Of a stretch of 64,000 nucleotides of DNA, positions 53,724-62,371 are shown piece after piece. Position numbers and translations under genes: made by a program. Numbering within the stretch: the first letter of the stretch is position 1; each line of letters starts with the position of its first letter. Source of the stretch: Sphingobacterium micropteri (GTDB taxonomy: Bacteria > Bacteroidota > Bacteroidia > Sphingobacteriales > Sphingobacteriaceae); NCBI RefSeq assembly GCF_014692515.1, contig NZ_JACOIK010000015.1, positions 1 through 64,000 of the forward strand. Direction: 5' to 3'. The notes under the pieces were generated by a model, which saw nothing but the letters and a program-made list of their open reading frames with translations, did no database searches and had not been told where the DNA came from.

Positions 53724-54373
53724 TTATATTCGTTGGATAATATCTATTTGCTAATATTGTTAGTTAACTATTGTTTGCTTGTATGAATTATATGTTTCGT
53801 TAAATTCTTTATTATATTGATATTAAATATGATATACTATTTACAGTGTCGTGTTTTTATATTGAAATATAGCATGTTTTTCATCCAATTATTAACTGAC
53901 AATGATATTAAAAATACATATTTGCGTGTTTGGAGTAGTCTTTATATTTCCTGTGCAAGATAGGATAAAATTGTTAAATTTCCTTCTTGTCACACGTCGT
54001 TTTTGTCGACGTTGAAATATGCCTTATCGTAAGGTATAAAAGATACAATTAAAAAATATCATCACCGAGTTTATGGGATAATCGAATCTGGAGGAGGTGT
54101 TCCTATTCCCATGACAACTGTTGCTTCCTCGGATGGTCTTGTTTGATAATTATTGTTCGTTTATTTGATCGATGCGGTATAAATCTATGACTATTGGGTT
54201 GGTGACATGTTGTCATTTTTTTGGAGTAGCACGTATAAGGTAACAAACAATTGTGCTTCGTTTTGGTTATATTCCACCCAAAAAAAGTATTAGTTATTTC
54301 CAATTAAAAAGGCGACTTTTGCTGCGACAAAAATAATTGATACCAATGTAGGATTTATAAAATAGGAGAGCTT
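53724..54373. other. Non-coding AT-rich stretch, no gene seen
   Basis: These 650 bp separate the divergent surface peptidase and mgtE genes. I find no RNA gene or credible reading frame. Small dyads (CCTTA-TCG-TAAGG near 54024; CGTCG...CGACG near 54000) are too weak to call. Upstream regulatory sites for both genes are expected here. Confidence 0.6.
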
Positions 54374-55753
54374 ATGGAAGAATTAGAAATGCAGATAGAG
54401 CTTGTGGAAAATTGGATCGAGTCCGGTGATATCGCCCAACTGCAAGATTTTCTAAACGAGCAGAACATTTCTGACGTTGAAGAACTAATCGACAGTCTTC
54501 CAGAACATGCCGCCCTATTTATAGAAACGCTTAATATAAACCGAGCTGCCCGCGTTTTTGGTATTTTGGATTTCCCTACACAAGAGAGGGTATTCAAAAA
54601 ATTATCAGCAAATAAAGCCCGCGAGCTGATTAACGAAATGCCTCCCGATGATCGTACGTCCTTTTTTAGCGAATTGAAAGGTGACGTCGTCAAGCATCTT
54701 ATCATCATGCTTTCTCCGGACGAACGGAAAGAAGCATTGTCTCTCCTAGGTTATCCCGAAGATAGTGTGGGACGTTTAATGACGCCCGATTATATTACCG
54801 TGAAGCCTCACTGGACGATCACCCGGGTATTAGACCACGTGAGACGCTATGGAAATGCATCGGAGACGATTGACGTACTATATGTTATCGATAGTGACGG
54901 TCGCTTGATGGATGACCTTCGTATTCGGGATATTCTAATTTCAGATCCGGATACAAAGGTCGAAGATCTAATCGACAGCAGGTTAATATCTTTACATGCT
55001 GACGACCCACAGGAGGAAGCCGTCAACGTGTTCCGGATGAATAACCGGGTCGCTCTTCCGGTCGTGGACGAGCAGGATATTATGCTGGGTATCGTCACCA
55101 TAGACGATATCCTTTGGGTAGCTAACGAAGAATATACCGAAGATATGCAACGTATCGGGGGTACAGAGGCGTTAGATGAGCCTTATTTGGATGTCTCTAT
55201 CTTCCATTTAGTAAAAAAGCGTGGAGGCTGGCTTATTGTGCTTTTCCTAGGGCAATTGTTGACCGCATCCGTTATAGAGCATTTTGAAGGACAGTTGGAA
55301 AAGGCTGTTTTTTTGATGGCACTGATGCCGCTGATTATGTCGAGTGGTGGAAATAGTGGTTCCCAAGCATCAACGTTGATTATCCAGGCGATGGCCATGG
55401 GAGAGGTCACGTTGATGGATTGGTGGCGTGTCATGAAACGCGAGATACTTTCAGGATTGTTTCTGGGGCTAATACTAGGTGCTTTAGGATTTGCCCGTAT
55501 TGCGGGATGGGAAGCTTTTGCCCATGCCTATGGCGAATATTGGGTTTTGGTGGGTATTGTAGTCAGTTTATCTTTGGTCGGGGTGGTTATGTGGGGGTCG
55601 TTGACCGGTTCGATGCTGCCTTTTATTCTACGCCGTTGTGGTGCAGATCCGGCAAGCTCTTCGGCACCATTTGTCTCGACATTGGTAGATGTCACGGGCT
55701 TGATTATCTATTTCACGATTGCCACGCTGATACTGGGGGGCGTACTTCTGTAG
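54374..55753 (+). CDS. mgtE: MgtE-family magnesium transporter
   Basis: The product has 459 residues. The order is an N-terminal helical domain (about 1-130), two CBS domains (about 135-265; GRLMTPDYITVKP, SLHADDPQEEAVNVFRMNNRVALPVVDEQDIMLGIVTIDDI) and five membrane helices with the conserved SSGGNSGSQASTLIIQAMA. It is a Mg2+-gated channel in which the N and CBS domains sense internal Mg2+. Length is normal. No M-box-like leader is recognisable in the region upstream. Confidence 0.93.
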   Translation: MEELEMQIELVENWIESGDIAQLQDFLNEQNISDVEELIDSLPEHAALFIETLNINRAARVFGILDFPTQERVFKKLSANKARELINEMPPDDRTSFFSELKGDVVKHLIIMLSPDERKEALSLLGYPEDSVGRLMTPDYITVKPHWTITRVLDHVRRYGNASETIDVLYVIDSDGRLMDDLRIRDILISDPDTKVEDLIDSRLISLHADDPQEEAVNVFRMNNRVALPVVDEQDIMLGIVTIDDILWVANEEYTEDMQRIGGTEALDEPYLDVSIFHLVKKRGGWLIVLFLGQLLTASVIEHFEGQLEKAVFLMALMPLIMSSGGNSGSQASTLIIQAMAMGEVTLMDWWRVMKREILSGLFLGLILGALGFARIAGWEAFAHAYGEYWVLVGIVVSLSLVGVVMWGSLTGSMLPFILRRCGADPASSSAPFVSTLVDVTGLIIYFTIATLILGGVLL

Positions 55754-55785
55754 CTGTAAACCGGCCGTGTGCCTTCGGAAGCATG

Positions 55786-58317
55786 CTATTCTTTTCGTAA
55801 TGTCTCTAAAGGCGAACGGTTAAGTACCGATAAGCTGTTGGTTACACCTATACCAACGGTCAGTACGGAAACAAGCGCTGTCAATACTAAAATAAAGCCG
55901 ATCGAGGGAACAAAGGTCGTTTCAAATATAAATATACCCAAAAGGTTACTTGCAATAAGTGCGATAACGATACCGGTGATTGAAGCCAGTATGCCCAACA
56001 TGAGGTATTCACTTGCCGTTATAGTAAACACCTGTCTACGACTCGCCCCTAAAGTCCGCAACAGGACATTTTCCTTTAAACGCTGATATTTACTGATTCT
56101 TACAGACGCGATTAAGACCACAAGCCCTGTCAGAATGCTGAAAGAACCGATAAATTGGATAACAAAGGCGATTCTTTCCAATAGGCTCTCCAAAATATCG
56201 ATAGCGGTGTTGATGTCAATGACAGAAACATTGGGAAAGCGATTGACAATTGCCTGTTGGAATGTGGCTGATTGCGTCTCGTCATCAACGTGTGTCATGA
56301 TCAGATAAAACTTTGGAGCATTGTCAATTATACCTTCCGCAAAAACTACCCTGAAATTTGATTGAAAACGGTTCCAGTCCACTTCCCGGAAGTTACTTAC
56401 TATGGCCGGTATTTCGACTCCTTGTACGTTGAACAACAGGCTATCGCCAATCTCCACACCAATTCTTTCGGCATAGCTTTTTTCCAGCGATACCTGTCCC
56501 ATTTCGCCCTTGGATACACGGCCTGTCCAGTGGCCCTCCACGATCTTTTCTGATAACGTGAGCGAGTCGCGGTACGTTGCTCGGATTTCACCACGGAACG
56601 ATCTTGCGGAAATATTGGAAGTCGAATCCGATAGATAATCATTTGCTCTTTTGCCATTGATGGCGGCGAGCTGCATGGTAACAATAGGGACATCCTCTAC
56701 AATAGGTAATCCTGCTTCTCGTGTCATGTTTTTAATGGTGTCACGTTGTGGAGGTTGAATATCAAAAAGTACCATGTTTGCCTGGTTTTCGGCTGATGCT
56801 ATCTTCACTCGTTGCAACAGCATATCTTGCACAAAAAATAAGGTGGCAATCAACGCAGTCCCCAATCCAATGGAAATCAATAATACGATCGTCTGATTGT
56901 TCGGCCGGTACAGATTAGATAGTCCCTGCCGCCATAGGTATGGCCATTTTTTTGGAAAATATCGCCTAATTAAATACGTGAATCCCTTTGCTACGCCATA
57001 CAGAAGCGCGAATGTGAAACCTAAACCTACGATAAAAAACAATGTTTGTGCCCACCCATTCAGCTGTAAACGGGTAAATACAATTATAAAAGTTAATATC
57101 AATACATAAATCCACCACCTCAGGTTGTCTGTCCATAATGATTGCGGCTCATCGCTGACCCGTAATGAATGCAATGGGGAGATGTGTCTTACGGAAATAA
57201 GCGGTAGCAAGGCAAAAAGTATAGAAATTACCAATCCCAGACCTATACCCTCCGTTATGGCATTTAAGGATATTCGATTGCTCAGCGCAACGGGGATAAT
57301 ATCTTGCATAACAATGGGGATCGCATACTGGATTAGTGTTCCCAATGTAGCACCTAATATGCCGCCTATTAGACCAATAGCTGCAAATTGCACCAGAAAG
57401 ATAAAAAAAGCTTGACTTGAACGCGTGCCCAAACATCGCAGTATAGCTACTGAAACCAATTTCTCACGTATATAGATATGGACGGCACTCGACACACCGA
57501 TACAACCTAACAGCAACGCTACGAAACCGACAAGCTCCATGAAATGAGCCATATCGGAAAAGGAACGACCTGTATTTTCTTTTGTAGTCGATACGGTGGC
57601 ACTGCGCAGTTGTAGCTGTGTGAAGCGTTCTTTCTGTTTTTCTACAAAATCGTCCGTCCGGAATTGGGAGGGGAATTTGAAATAGTAATGGTACTCGATC
57701 CGGCTGCCGGTTTGTTGCAACCCACTATTTTCAAGGTGTGCCAAAGGAACAAATACCGTGGGTGCCATGGCGCCACGCATGGCTGTTTGTCCAGGTTGTG
57801 CGATGAGTTCTCCACTGATCGTAAAATTATTTGTTCCCAATTGAACCGAATCGCCTACCTCCGCATCATATTGTATCAGGAGTGTCTTCTCAACAAGAAC
57901 TTCCGGCTCCTGTCCGAACCTTTTATAAGCATCGTTTGGGAGGGTTTCCAGGTTTCCATAGAATGGGAAGTCACCTGTTAAAGCACGGACTTGCACTAAA
58001 CGCGAACCATCAGCTTTTGGAAAACGGATCATCGACATAAACCGCTCTTCGATTGCCATTTGTTCGCTTAAGTTCTTGATAGAATCAATGAAAGCTAATG
58101 TGGAGCTATCCGGTTTTCGTGTGCTCCGTAAATCTAGATCGGCGCCGATAAGCAGCGCGGCCTGTGTATCTATATCTCGTTTTAAATTTTCATTAAAGGA
58201 TTTCATCGCGACCAGTGCAGCGATACCAAATACAATGGACGAAATGAAAAGCAGTAGCCTGGATCGGTTCTTTCGGCTATCCCGCCATGCCATCAGGAAG
58301 ATCCAACGCCAATTCAT
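55786..58317 (-). CDS. ABC transporter permease, FtsX/YbbP type
   Basis: The product has 843 residues and about ten membrane helices. It has two FtsX-type units (about 255-400 and 715-843) and periplasmic domains between, as in E. coli YbbP. Characteristic segments are FVALLLGCIGVSSAVHIYIREKLVSVAILRCLGTRSSQ and KENVLLRTLGASRRQVFTITASEY. The gene overlaps its ATPase gene by 4 nt. The pair YbbA-YbbP is thought to work at the cell envelope; transported compound unknown. Its gene converges on mgtE with 32 bp between stops. Confidence 0.9.
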   Translation of the reverse strand: MNWRWIFLMAWRDSRKNRSRLLLFISSIVFGIAALVAMKSFNENLKRDIDTQAALLIGADLDLRSTRKPDSSTLAFIDSIKNLSEQMAIEERFMSMIRFPKADGSRLVQVRALTGDFPFYGNLETLPNDAYKRFGQEPEVLVEKTLLIQYDAEVGDSVQLGTNNFTISGELIAQPGQTAMRGAMAPTVFVPLAHLENSGLQQTGSRIEYHYYFKFPSQFRTDDFVEKQKERFTQLQLRSATVSTTKENTGRSFSDMAHFMELVGFVALLLGCIGVSSAVHIYIREKLVSVAILRCLGTRSSQAFFIFLVQFAAIGLIGGILGATLGTLIQYAIPIVMQDIIPVALSNRISLNAITEGIGLGLVISILFALLPLISVRHISPLHSLRVSDEPQSLWTDNLRWWIYVLILTFIIVFTRLQLNGWAQTLFFIVGLGFTFALLYGVAKGFTYLIRRYFPKKWPYLWRQGLSNLYRPNNQTIVLLISIGLGTALIATLFFVQDMLLQRVKIASAENQANMVLFDIQPPQRDTIKNMTREAGLPIVEDVPIVTMQLAAINGKRANDYLSDSTSNISARSFRGEIRATYRDSLTLSEKIVEGHWTGRVSKGEMGQVSLEKSYAERIGVEIGDSLLFNVQGVEIPAIVSNFREVDWNRFQSNFRVVFAEGIIDNAPKFYLIMTHVDDETQSATFQQAIVNRFPNVSVIDINTAIDILESLLERIAFVIQFIGSFSILTGLVVLIASVRISKYQRLKENVLLRTLGASRRQVFTITASEYLMLGILASITGIVIALIASNLLGIFIFETTFVPSIGFILVLTALVSVLTVGIGVTNSLSVLNRSPLETLRKE

Positions 58318-58982
58318 GCTATCGTTCCTCCTTTAATAGGGATAATGCGCTGTGTTTTTGCCGCAAGTTCCATATCGTGCGTAACAACGACTAATGTCGT
58401 GCCTGATTCGCGGTTAAGTTCGAAGAGCATCTCTTCCACTATCTTACTCGTTTCTGCATCTAGGTTTCCGGTCGGTTCATCCGCAAATAGTATCTTGGGG
58501 CTGTTGGCAAATGCACGGGCTAAAGATACCCGTTGCTGTTCTCCACCAGATAGCTGCGATGGATAATGGTCGGCTCTCGTTGATAAACCCACTCGATCTA
58601 ATAAAGTTATCGCCTTATCTTTCCTATTTCGCATGCCGCGCAATTCCATCGGAACCATTACATTTTCGAGTGCAGTGAGCGTAGGAAGTAACTGAAAGTT
58701 CTGGAACACGAATCCGACATGTTCATTGCGTACTTGTGCTAATTGATCTTCCGTAAGCCCGTTAAGTTTGATCCCATTCAAGATAATTGTTCCCTCACTG
58801 CTCTGATCCAATCCTGCACATAAACCCAGCAAGGTTGTTTTGCCACTACCTGAAGGCCCAACTATAGATCCGGTATCGCCGGTATTGATCGTAAAGCTGA
58901 TATTTTTTAAAATAGGGATGACGGTATTGCCAAGATTGTAATTTTTAGAAACTTGGTTCAATTGTAAAATAGTGGATGCCAT
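58314..58982 (-). CDS. ABC transporter ATP-binding protein, YbbA/LolD type
   Basis: The product has 222 residues from the ATG at 58982 (MASTILQLNQVSK). An ATG at 59018 would add 12 residues that run into the preceding gene. Motifs are Walker A GPSGSGKTTLLGLCAG, signature LSGGEQQRVSLARA, Walker B KILFADEPTGNLD and the switch His in VVVTHDMELA. It energises the YbbP-type permease encoded next. It belongs to an operon with the GDSL esterase upstream (8-bp gap). Confidence 0.92.
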   Translation of the reverse strand: MASTILQLNQVSKNYNLGNTVIPILKNISFTINTGDTGSIVGPSGSGKTTLLGLCAGLDQSSEGTIILNGIKLNGLTEDQLAQVRNEHVGFVFQNFQLLPTLTALENVMVPMELRGMRNRKDKAITLLDRVGLSTRADHYPSQLSGGEQQRVSLARAFANSPKILFADEPTGNLDAETSKIVEEMLFELNRESGTTLVVVTHDMELAAKTQRIIPIKGGTIA

Positions 58983-58990
58983 AGTTGTTT

Positions 58991-59680
58991 TTAGAGTAAA
59001 GGTTCTAGAACAGCCCATACATTATGTGCCAGGATTTTTTGTCCTTCGGCGGTCGGGTGCACTGCATCTGCTTGATTTAAGTCTCCTATACCCGCTACAT
59101 TATCTAATAGAAAAGGCACTAGAACCATATCATATTGTTTGGCCAATCGGGGAAACAGGGTTTCGAATTCATTAAAGTATTCCTGCCCCATGCTAGGAGG
59201 GACTTTCATTCCTGCAAGTACTAATTTACACGCAGGGTTTGCTTTCCGTACTTTCTCTACAATATCGCTTAGATTTTCGTAGGTGGATGCTGTGGATACT
59301 CCTCGCAGTCCATCATTGGCACCGAGTTCCAATACAAATATATCAACCGGTTGCTGTAATAGCCAATCTATACGTTCTTTTCCTCCGGCGCTTGTTTCTC
59401 CGCTTAATCCAGCGTTTATGCAACGGTAGGGCAGGCCTAAGGAATCAATCTTTGCTTGTATTAGTGCGGGGAATGCTTCCTGCGGATCATCTAAACCATA
59501 GCCCGCTGTTAGGCTATTCCCGAAAAAAAGAATGTTGCGAATGGTTTTTTGTTCTGCGGAGGTTTCTTGCTCTTTTTTTTGGTCGTTTTTGTTTTCACCA
59601 GTATGTGATGTTCCATTGTTACAGGACAACAACAGCATGCCAAAAAATAAATGGGAATAACGTCTTAAAATATGAATCAT
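58991..59680 (-). CDS. GDSL/SGNH-family esterase lipoprotein, TesA-like
   Basis: The product has 229 residues from the ATG at 59680, giving a lipoprotein signal (FFGMLLLSCNNG). A frame from 59710 would put 10 extra charged residues ahead. SGNH blocks are FFGNSLTAGYGL (nucleophile Ser), GLSGETSAGG, ELGANDGLRG and DAVHPTAEG (Asp-His). TesA of E. coli has thioesterase, protease and lysophospholipase activities. E. coli tesA lies next to ybbA-ybbP, and here the three genes form one operon, supporting the assignment. It is exported as a lipoprotein. Confidence 0.88.
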   Translation of the reverse strand: MIHILRRYSHLFFGMLLLSCNNGTSHTGENKNDQKKEQETSAEQKTIRNILFFGNSLTAGYGLDDPQEAFPALIQAKIDSLGLPYRCINAGLSGETSAGGKERIDWLLQQPVDIFVLELGANDGLRGVSTASTYENLSDIVEKVRKANPACKLVLAGMKVPPSMGQEYFNEFETLFPRLAKQYDMVLVPFLLDNVAGIGDLNQADAVHPTAEGQKILAHNVWAVLEPLL

Positions 59681-59891
59681 AACACTAATTTTTCTTCGTC
59701 CCCGTAACATAAGGAGTTAAAATAGGAAATTATTATAAAAGAAACAATATTTTATAGTTAATGTTCCGGTTTACTCGTCATCTTAATGGTTGTGCGACCA
59801 ACAGAAACTTGAAGCTTTTTTAAGTCCTAAATTTTAAATTATTGACTTACAAATCGTTTGTGTTTTTACTTTAAATATGTAGCAAAACGAG

Positions 59892-59922
59892 TTTGTGGAT
59901 TTAAAAATATTGTTTAATATTG
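59892..59922 (+). promoter_or_regulatory. Promoter of the first tRNA-Asn
   Basis: TTTG (59892-59895), a 19-bp spacer and TAATATTG (59915-59922; one mismatch) fit the consensus. The stretch 59681-59891 shows no gene. Confidence 0.6.
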
Positions 59923-59978
59923 CACCCGTCAATCAGGAGCAATGATTTGTGAATTGCTTGACAGAAACAAAAATAAAT

Positions 59979-60052
59979 TCCTGAATAGCTCAGCAGGTTA
60001 GAGCATCTGACTGTTAATCAGAGGGTCGCTGGTTCGAGCCCAGCTTCAGGAG
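59979..60052 (+). tRNA. tRNA-Asn (GTT), copy 1
   Basis: The sequence folds as a complete 74-nt cloverleaf: acceptor TCCTGAA/TTCAGGA with discriminator G, anticodon loop CTGTTAA (anticodon GTT) and T-arm GCTGG-TTCGAGC-CCAGC. CCA is not encoded. It has its own promoter and terminator. Confidence 0.96.
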
Positions 60053-60054
60053 CA

Positions 60055-60084
60055 AGCCACGGAGAATATCCGTGGCTTTTTTTA
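60055..60084 (+). terminator. Terminator of tRNA-Asn copy 1
   Basis: The stem AGCCACGGA / TCCGTGGCT with the loop GAATA is followed by seven T residues. Confidence 0.92.
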
Positions 60085-60119
60085 TAACCGTGTTCGGATA
60101 TATCTTTTTTTTATTTTTT

Positions 60120-60150
60120 TTTGGATATATAAAACGAAGCTGTATCTTTG
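60120..60150 (+). promoter_or_regulatory. Promoter of the second tRNA-Asn
   Basis: TTTG (60120-60123), exactly 19 bp and TATCTTTG (60143-60150) give a full match to the Bacteroidota consensus. Confidence 0.75.
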
Positions 60151-60196
60151 TGTCACTTTAGAAAATCGCATTAAAAGCGGTTTAAAGTACAAAAAT

Positions 60197-60270
60197 TCCT
60201 GAATAGCTCAGCAGGTTAGAGCATCTGACTGTTAATCAGAGGGTCGCTGGTTCGAGCCCAGCTTCAGGAG
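60197..60270 (+). tRNA. tRNA-Asn (GTT), copy 2
   Basis: All 74 nt are identical to copy 1, including anticodon GTT; flanks differ apart from one or two bases on each side. CCA is not encoded. It has its own promoter and terminator. Confidence 0.96.
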
Positions 60271-60276
60271 CTCATC

Positions 60277-60319
60277 AAAAAGCTGTTTTTCGATAAGAAA
60301 AGCAGCTTTTTCTTTTTTG
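60277..60319 (+). terminator. Terminator of tRNA-Asn copy 2
   Basis: The stem AAAAAGCTG / CAGCTTTTT, extended by TTTTC / GAAAA, is followed by CTTTTTTG. Confidence 0.85.
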
Positions 60320-60331
60320 TCATAGCAAATG

Positions 60332-60667
60332 CCGCATCTTGGCATACAAATGGTTGAAAGGTAATTACTTCTGTTCCAAACGTACATCTCTTTGCCCCAT
60401 CTTGACATACAAATGGTTGAAAGGTAATTACTTCTGTTCCAAACGTACATCTCTTTGCCCCATCTTGACATACAAATGGTTGAAAGGTAATTACTTCTGT
60501 TCCAAACGTACATCTCTTTGCCCCATCTTGACATACAAATGGCTAAAAAGTAATTACTTCTGTTTCAAACGTACATCTCTTTGCTTCATCTTGACATACA
60601 AATGGTCGAAAAGTAATTGCCTTTGACGTAAAGGTAATGTCTTTTGGCTCAAAAGTACGTCACTTTG
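60332..60667. repeat. Tandem array of sixteen 21-bp units (higher-order 63-bp repeat)
   Basis: The array is exactly 336 bp. Three unit types alternate: C (CCCCATCTTGACATACAAATG), A (GTTGAAAGGTAATTACTTCTG) and B (TTCCAAACGTACATCTCTTTG) make a 63-bp block that occurs almost perfectly four times (starts 60332, 60395, 60458, 60521). Then come diverged units C5, A5 and two more that follow a shared pattern AAA-GTA-----CTTTTG. Because 21 and 63 are multiples of 3, open frames run through on both strands (peptide repeats with the core KEMYVWNRSNYLSTI and its opposite), which I regard as spurious. There are no spacers, so it is not a CRISPR array. Confidence 0.9.
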
Positions 60668-60668
60668 G

Positions 60669-60801
60669 TTAGTGAACACTCACTAAAAAATAGGCGCTTA
60701 TAAGCCTTTAAACCCTGTTTTTTACGTAAAAATCAGCTCAAGGGGGCTAATCGCGTCACAACTATCCGGAGTTGGCCGAAAAGTTGACCCAAATAGCCCC
60801 C
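60669..60801. other. Cluster of inverted repeats downstream of the 21-bp array
   Basis: TTAGTGA-ACAC-TCACTAA (60669-60686) is a perfect dyad. TTTTTACGTAAAAA (60719-60732) is a 14-bp palindrome. GGGGGCTA (60742-60749) pairs with TAGCCCCC (60794-60801), enclosing CAACT-ATCCGG-AGTTG. No reading frame is evident. Nothing here resembles a known RNA family that I can name. Confidence 0.6.
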
Positions 60802-60866
60802 CTCTTCAGAAACCTCCTTTCCTATATTTGACGGATTAATTAATGGAAAAATGTAAATTTGTATAT

Positions 60867-60900
60867 GGGGCAACCGACTTGCGGCGCCGGGCGTTGCCCC
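60867..60900 (+). promoter_or_regulatory. Leader hairpin before the persulfide dioxygenase gene
   Basis: GGGGCAAC / GTTGCCCC (8 bp) closes an 18-nt GC-rich loop, 33 bp before the start codon. -7-like elements TATATTTG (60833-60840) and TAAATTTG (60854-60861) precede it, so it probably lies in the mRNA leader. It lacks a T tract. Confidence 0.45.
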
Positions 60901-60932
60901 GTTCATTTATCTTCGTTAAATAAAGGAAGTCT

Positions 60933-62312
60933 ATGTTTTTTCAACATGTATACGATAAAAGTTTAGCTCAAGGCAGCTATTTTATTGGCTGTCAAGTCAA
61001 AGGTGAAGCGATTGTTATCGATGCCCAAAGAGACATCGACGTTTACCTGGAAATTGCAAAGAAAAACAATATGAAGATCACTCATGTTGCGGAAACACAC
61101 ATTCATGCGGATTACCTTTGCGGTTCGCGGGAATTGATTGCCGTAACTGGGGCGGAATTATATCTGTCTGACGAAGGTGGTGAAGACTGGCAGTATCAAT
61201 TTCCGCATATTGGACTAAAGCATGGCGATAAGGTCCAGGTTGGGAACCTAACGTTAAACATTCTTTATACGCCCGGGCATACGCCAGAAAGTATCAGTTT
61301 TCTGTTGACTGACCACCTGGCAACCGACAAGCCCGTAATGATATTTACGGGCGATTTCGTTTTCGTTGGAGATATAGGACGTCCAGACTTGTTGGAGAAA
61401 GCTGCCGGAATAATCGGAACGCAAGAAAAAGCAGCCAGACAGCTGTACGAATCTATTCAATATTTTGCCACATTACCTGACTATGTACAGGTATGGCCGG
61501 GACATGGTGCTGGATCGGCATGTGGTAAATCCCTGGGCGCGGTACCCAGTTCCACAGTCGGGTACGAAAAAATCCGTAACTGGGCTTTCCAATATGAAAA
61601 TGATGAAGAAGGCTTTGTAGAATACTTGTTGGAAGGACAACCTGAGCCACCAAAGTACTTCGCGATGATGAAATATCTGAACAAGGTCGAACGTCCGTTG
61701 CTGGTGGAAGTCCCCAAGCATCCAAAATTGACAAGAGAACAATTTTTGAATGCTTATAAAAATGGATTAACCGTAATCGATGCTCGGAATAAAACGGAAT
61801 TTGCAAAGGGTTTTATCCCTAATAGTATCAATATACAGGGGAATAATTCCTTTTCTACCTGGGCGGGGTGGTTGTTGAATTATCAAGAACAGTTTATACT
61901 GGTTACGGAAGATAATAGAATCGACGATCTCACGCGTAAACTGATGCGTATCGGCCTAGATAATATGTATGGTTATATTTCAGATATAGACGATTTGGGA
62001 TTGGAATTGGAAACAGACGACATTATTGACATACAAGAGTTCCAGTCTTATGTTGGAAATCCGGATGCGCAGATCGTCGATGTAAGAGGATATACAGAGT
62101 ATGAGCGTTATCATGTAGCAGGTGCAGAGAATATCTTTGTGGGAACATTGGCCGATAACCTAGACAAGTTTAACAAAGAGAAGCAGATTGTTGTCCATTG
62201 TCAAAGTGGAGACCGGGCGACGATTGCCCAATCAATATTGGCCAAGAACGGATTTAAAAATGTGAAAAACTACGTCGCAGGAATGGAAGAGTGGAGAGCG
62301 CTAGTCCCATAG
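60933..62312 (+). CDS. Persulfide dioxygenase-like MBL protein with two rhodanese domains
   Basis: The product has 459 residues. Residues 1-240 are an ETHE1-like MBL domain: THIHADY (H56, H58, D60), TPGHTPES, FTGDFVFVGDIGRPDL and VWPGHGAGSACG. A Tyr follows the Asp of HxHxD instead of the His of dinuclear enzymes, as expected for the mononuclear iron persulfide dioxygenases. Residues 265-355 form a first rhodanese domain whose loop has no Cys; residues 360-459 form a second with the active-site HCQSGDRA. It probably oxidises persulfides to sulfite in the cytoplasm, with rhodanese handling the sulfane sulfur, as in CstB. It stands alone. Confidence 0.88.
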   Translation: MFFQHVYDKSLAQGSYFIGCQVKGEAIVIDAQRDIDVYLEIAKKNNMKITHVAETHIHADYLCGSRELIAVTGAELYLSDEGGEDWQYQFPHIGLKHGDKVQVGNLTLNILYTPGHTPESISFLLTDHLATDKPVMIFTGDFVFVGDIGRPDLLEKAAGIIGTQEKAARQLYESIQYFATLPDYVQVWPGHGAGSACGKSLGAVPSSTVGYEKIRNWAFQYENDEEGFVEYLLEGQPEPPKYFAMMKYLNKVERPLLVEVPKHPKLTREQFLNAYKNGLTVIDARNKTEFAKGFIPNSINIQGNNSFSTWAGWLLNYQEQFILVTEDNRIDDLTRKLMRIGLDNMYGYISDIDDLGLELETDDIIDIQEFQSYVGNPDAQIVDVRGYTEYERYHVAGAENIFVGTLADNLDKFNKEKQIVVHCQSGDRATIAQSILAKNGFKNVKNYVAGMEEWRALVP

Positions 62313-62331
62313 CACGCTTAAAAAGCGGAAA

Positions 62332-62371
62332 GAATACAGCAGATGACATTTTAAATGAGCTTGCTGTATTC
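62332..62371. terminator. Weak hairpin between convergent genes
   Basis: GAATACAGCA / TGCTGTATTC is a perfect 10-bp stem with a 20-nt loop. It overlaps the end of the AMP-binding gene. T tracts are poor, so its role as a terminator is uncertain. Confidence 0.4.

Noticed and set aside
54100..54303. Small minus-strand frames upstream of mgtE
   Set aside because: Composition is not protein-like, no promoter or start context is seen, and a short end-like peptide in another frame is cut off by a stop upstream.
54200..54373. Mg2+ (M-box or mgtA-type) riboswitch before mgtE
   Set aside because: I could not trace the conserved helices or core sequence of the M-box in this AT-rich leader.
59979..60270. 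tRNA-Asn attachment site of an integrative element
   Set aside because: The two tRNA copies are only 144 bp apart, both are complete, and no integrase gene lies nearby.
60232..60626. Repeat-peptide reading frames on both strands through the 21-bp array
   Set aside because: They are open only because the repeat unit is a multiple of three and lacks stops; the minus-strand one runs into tRNA-Asn, and neither has a start context or a sensible protein composition.
60332..60667. CRISPR array
   Set aside because: Units are contiguous without variable spacers, and no cas genes are present.
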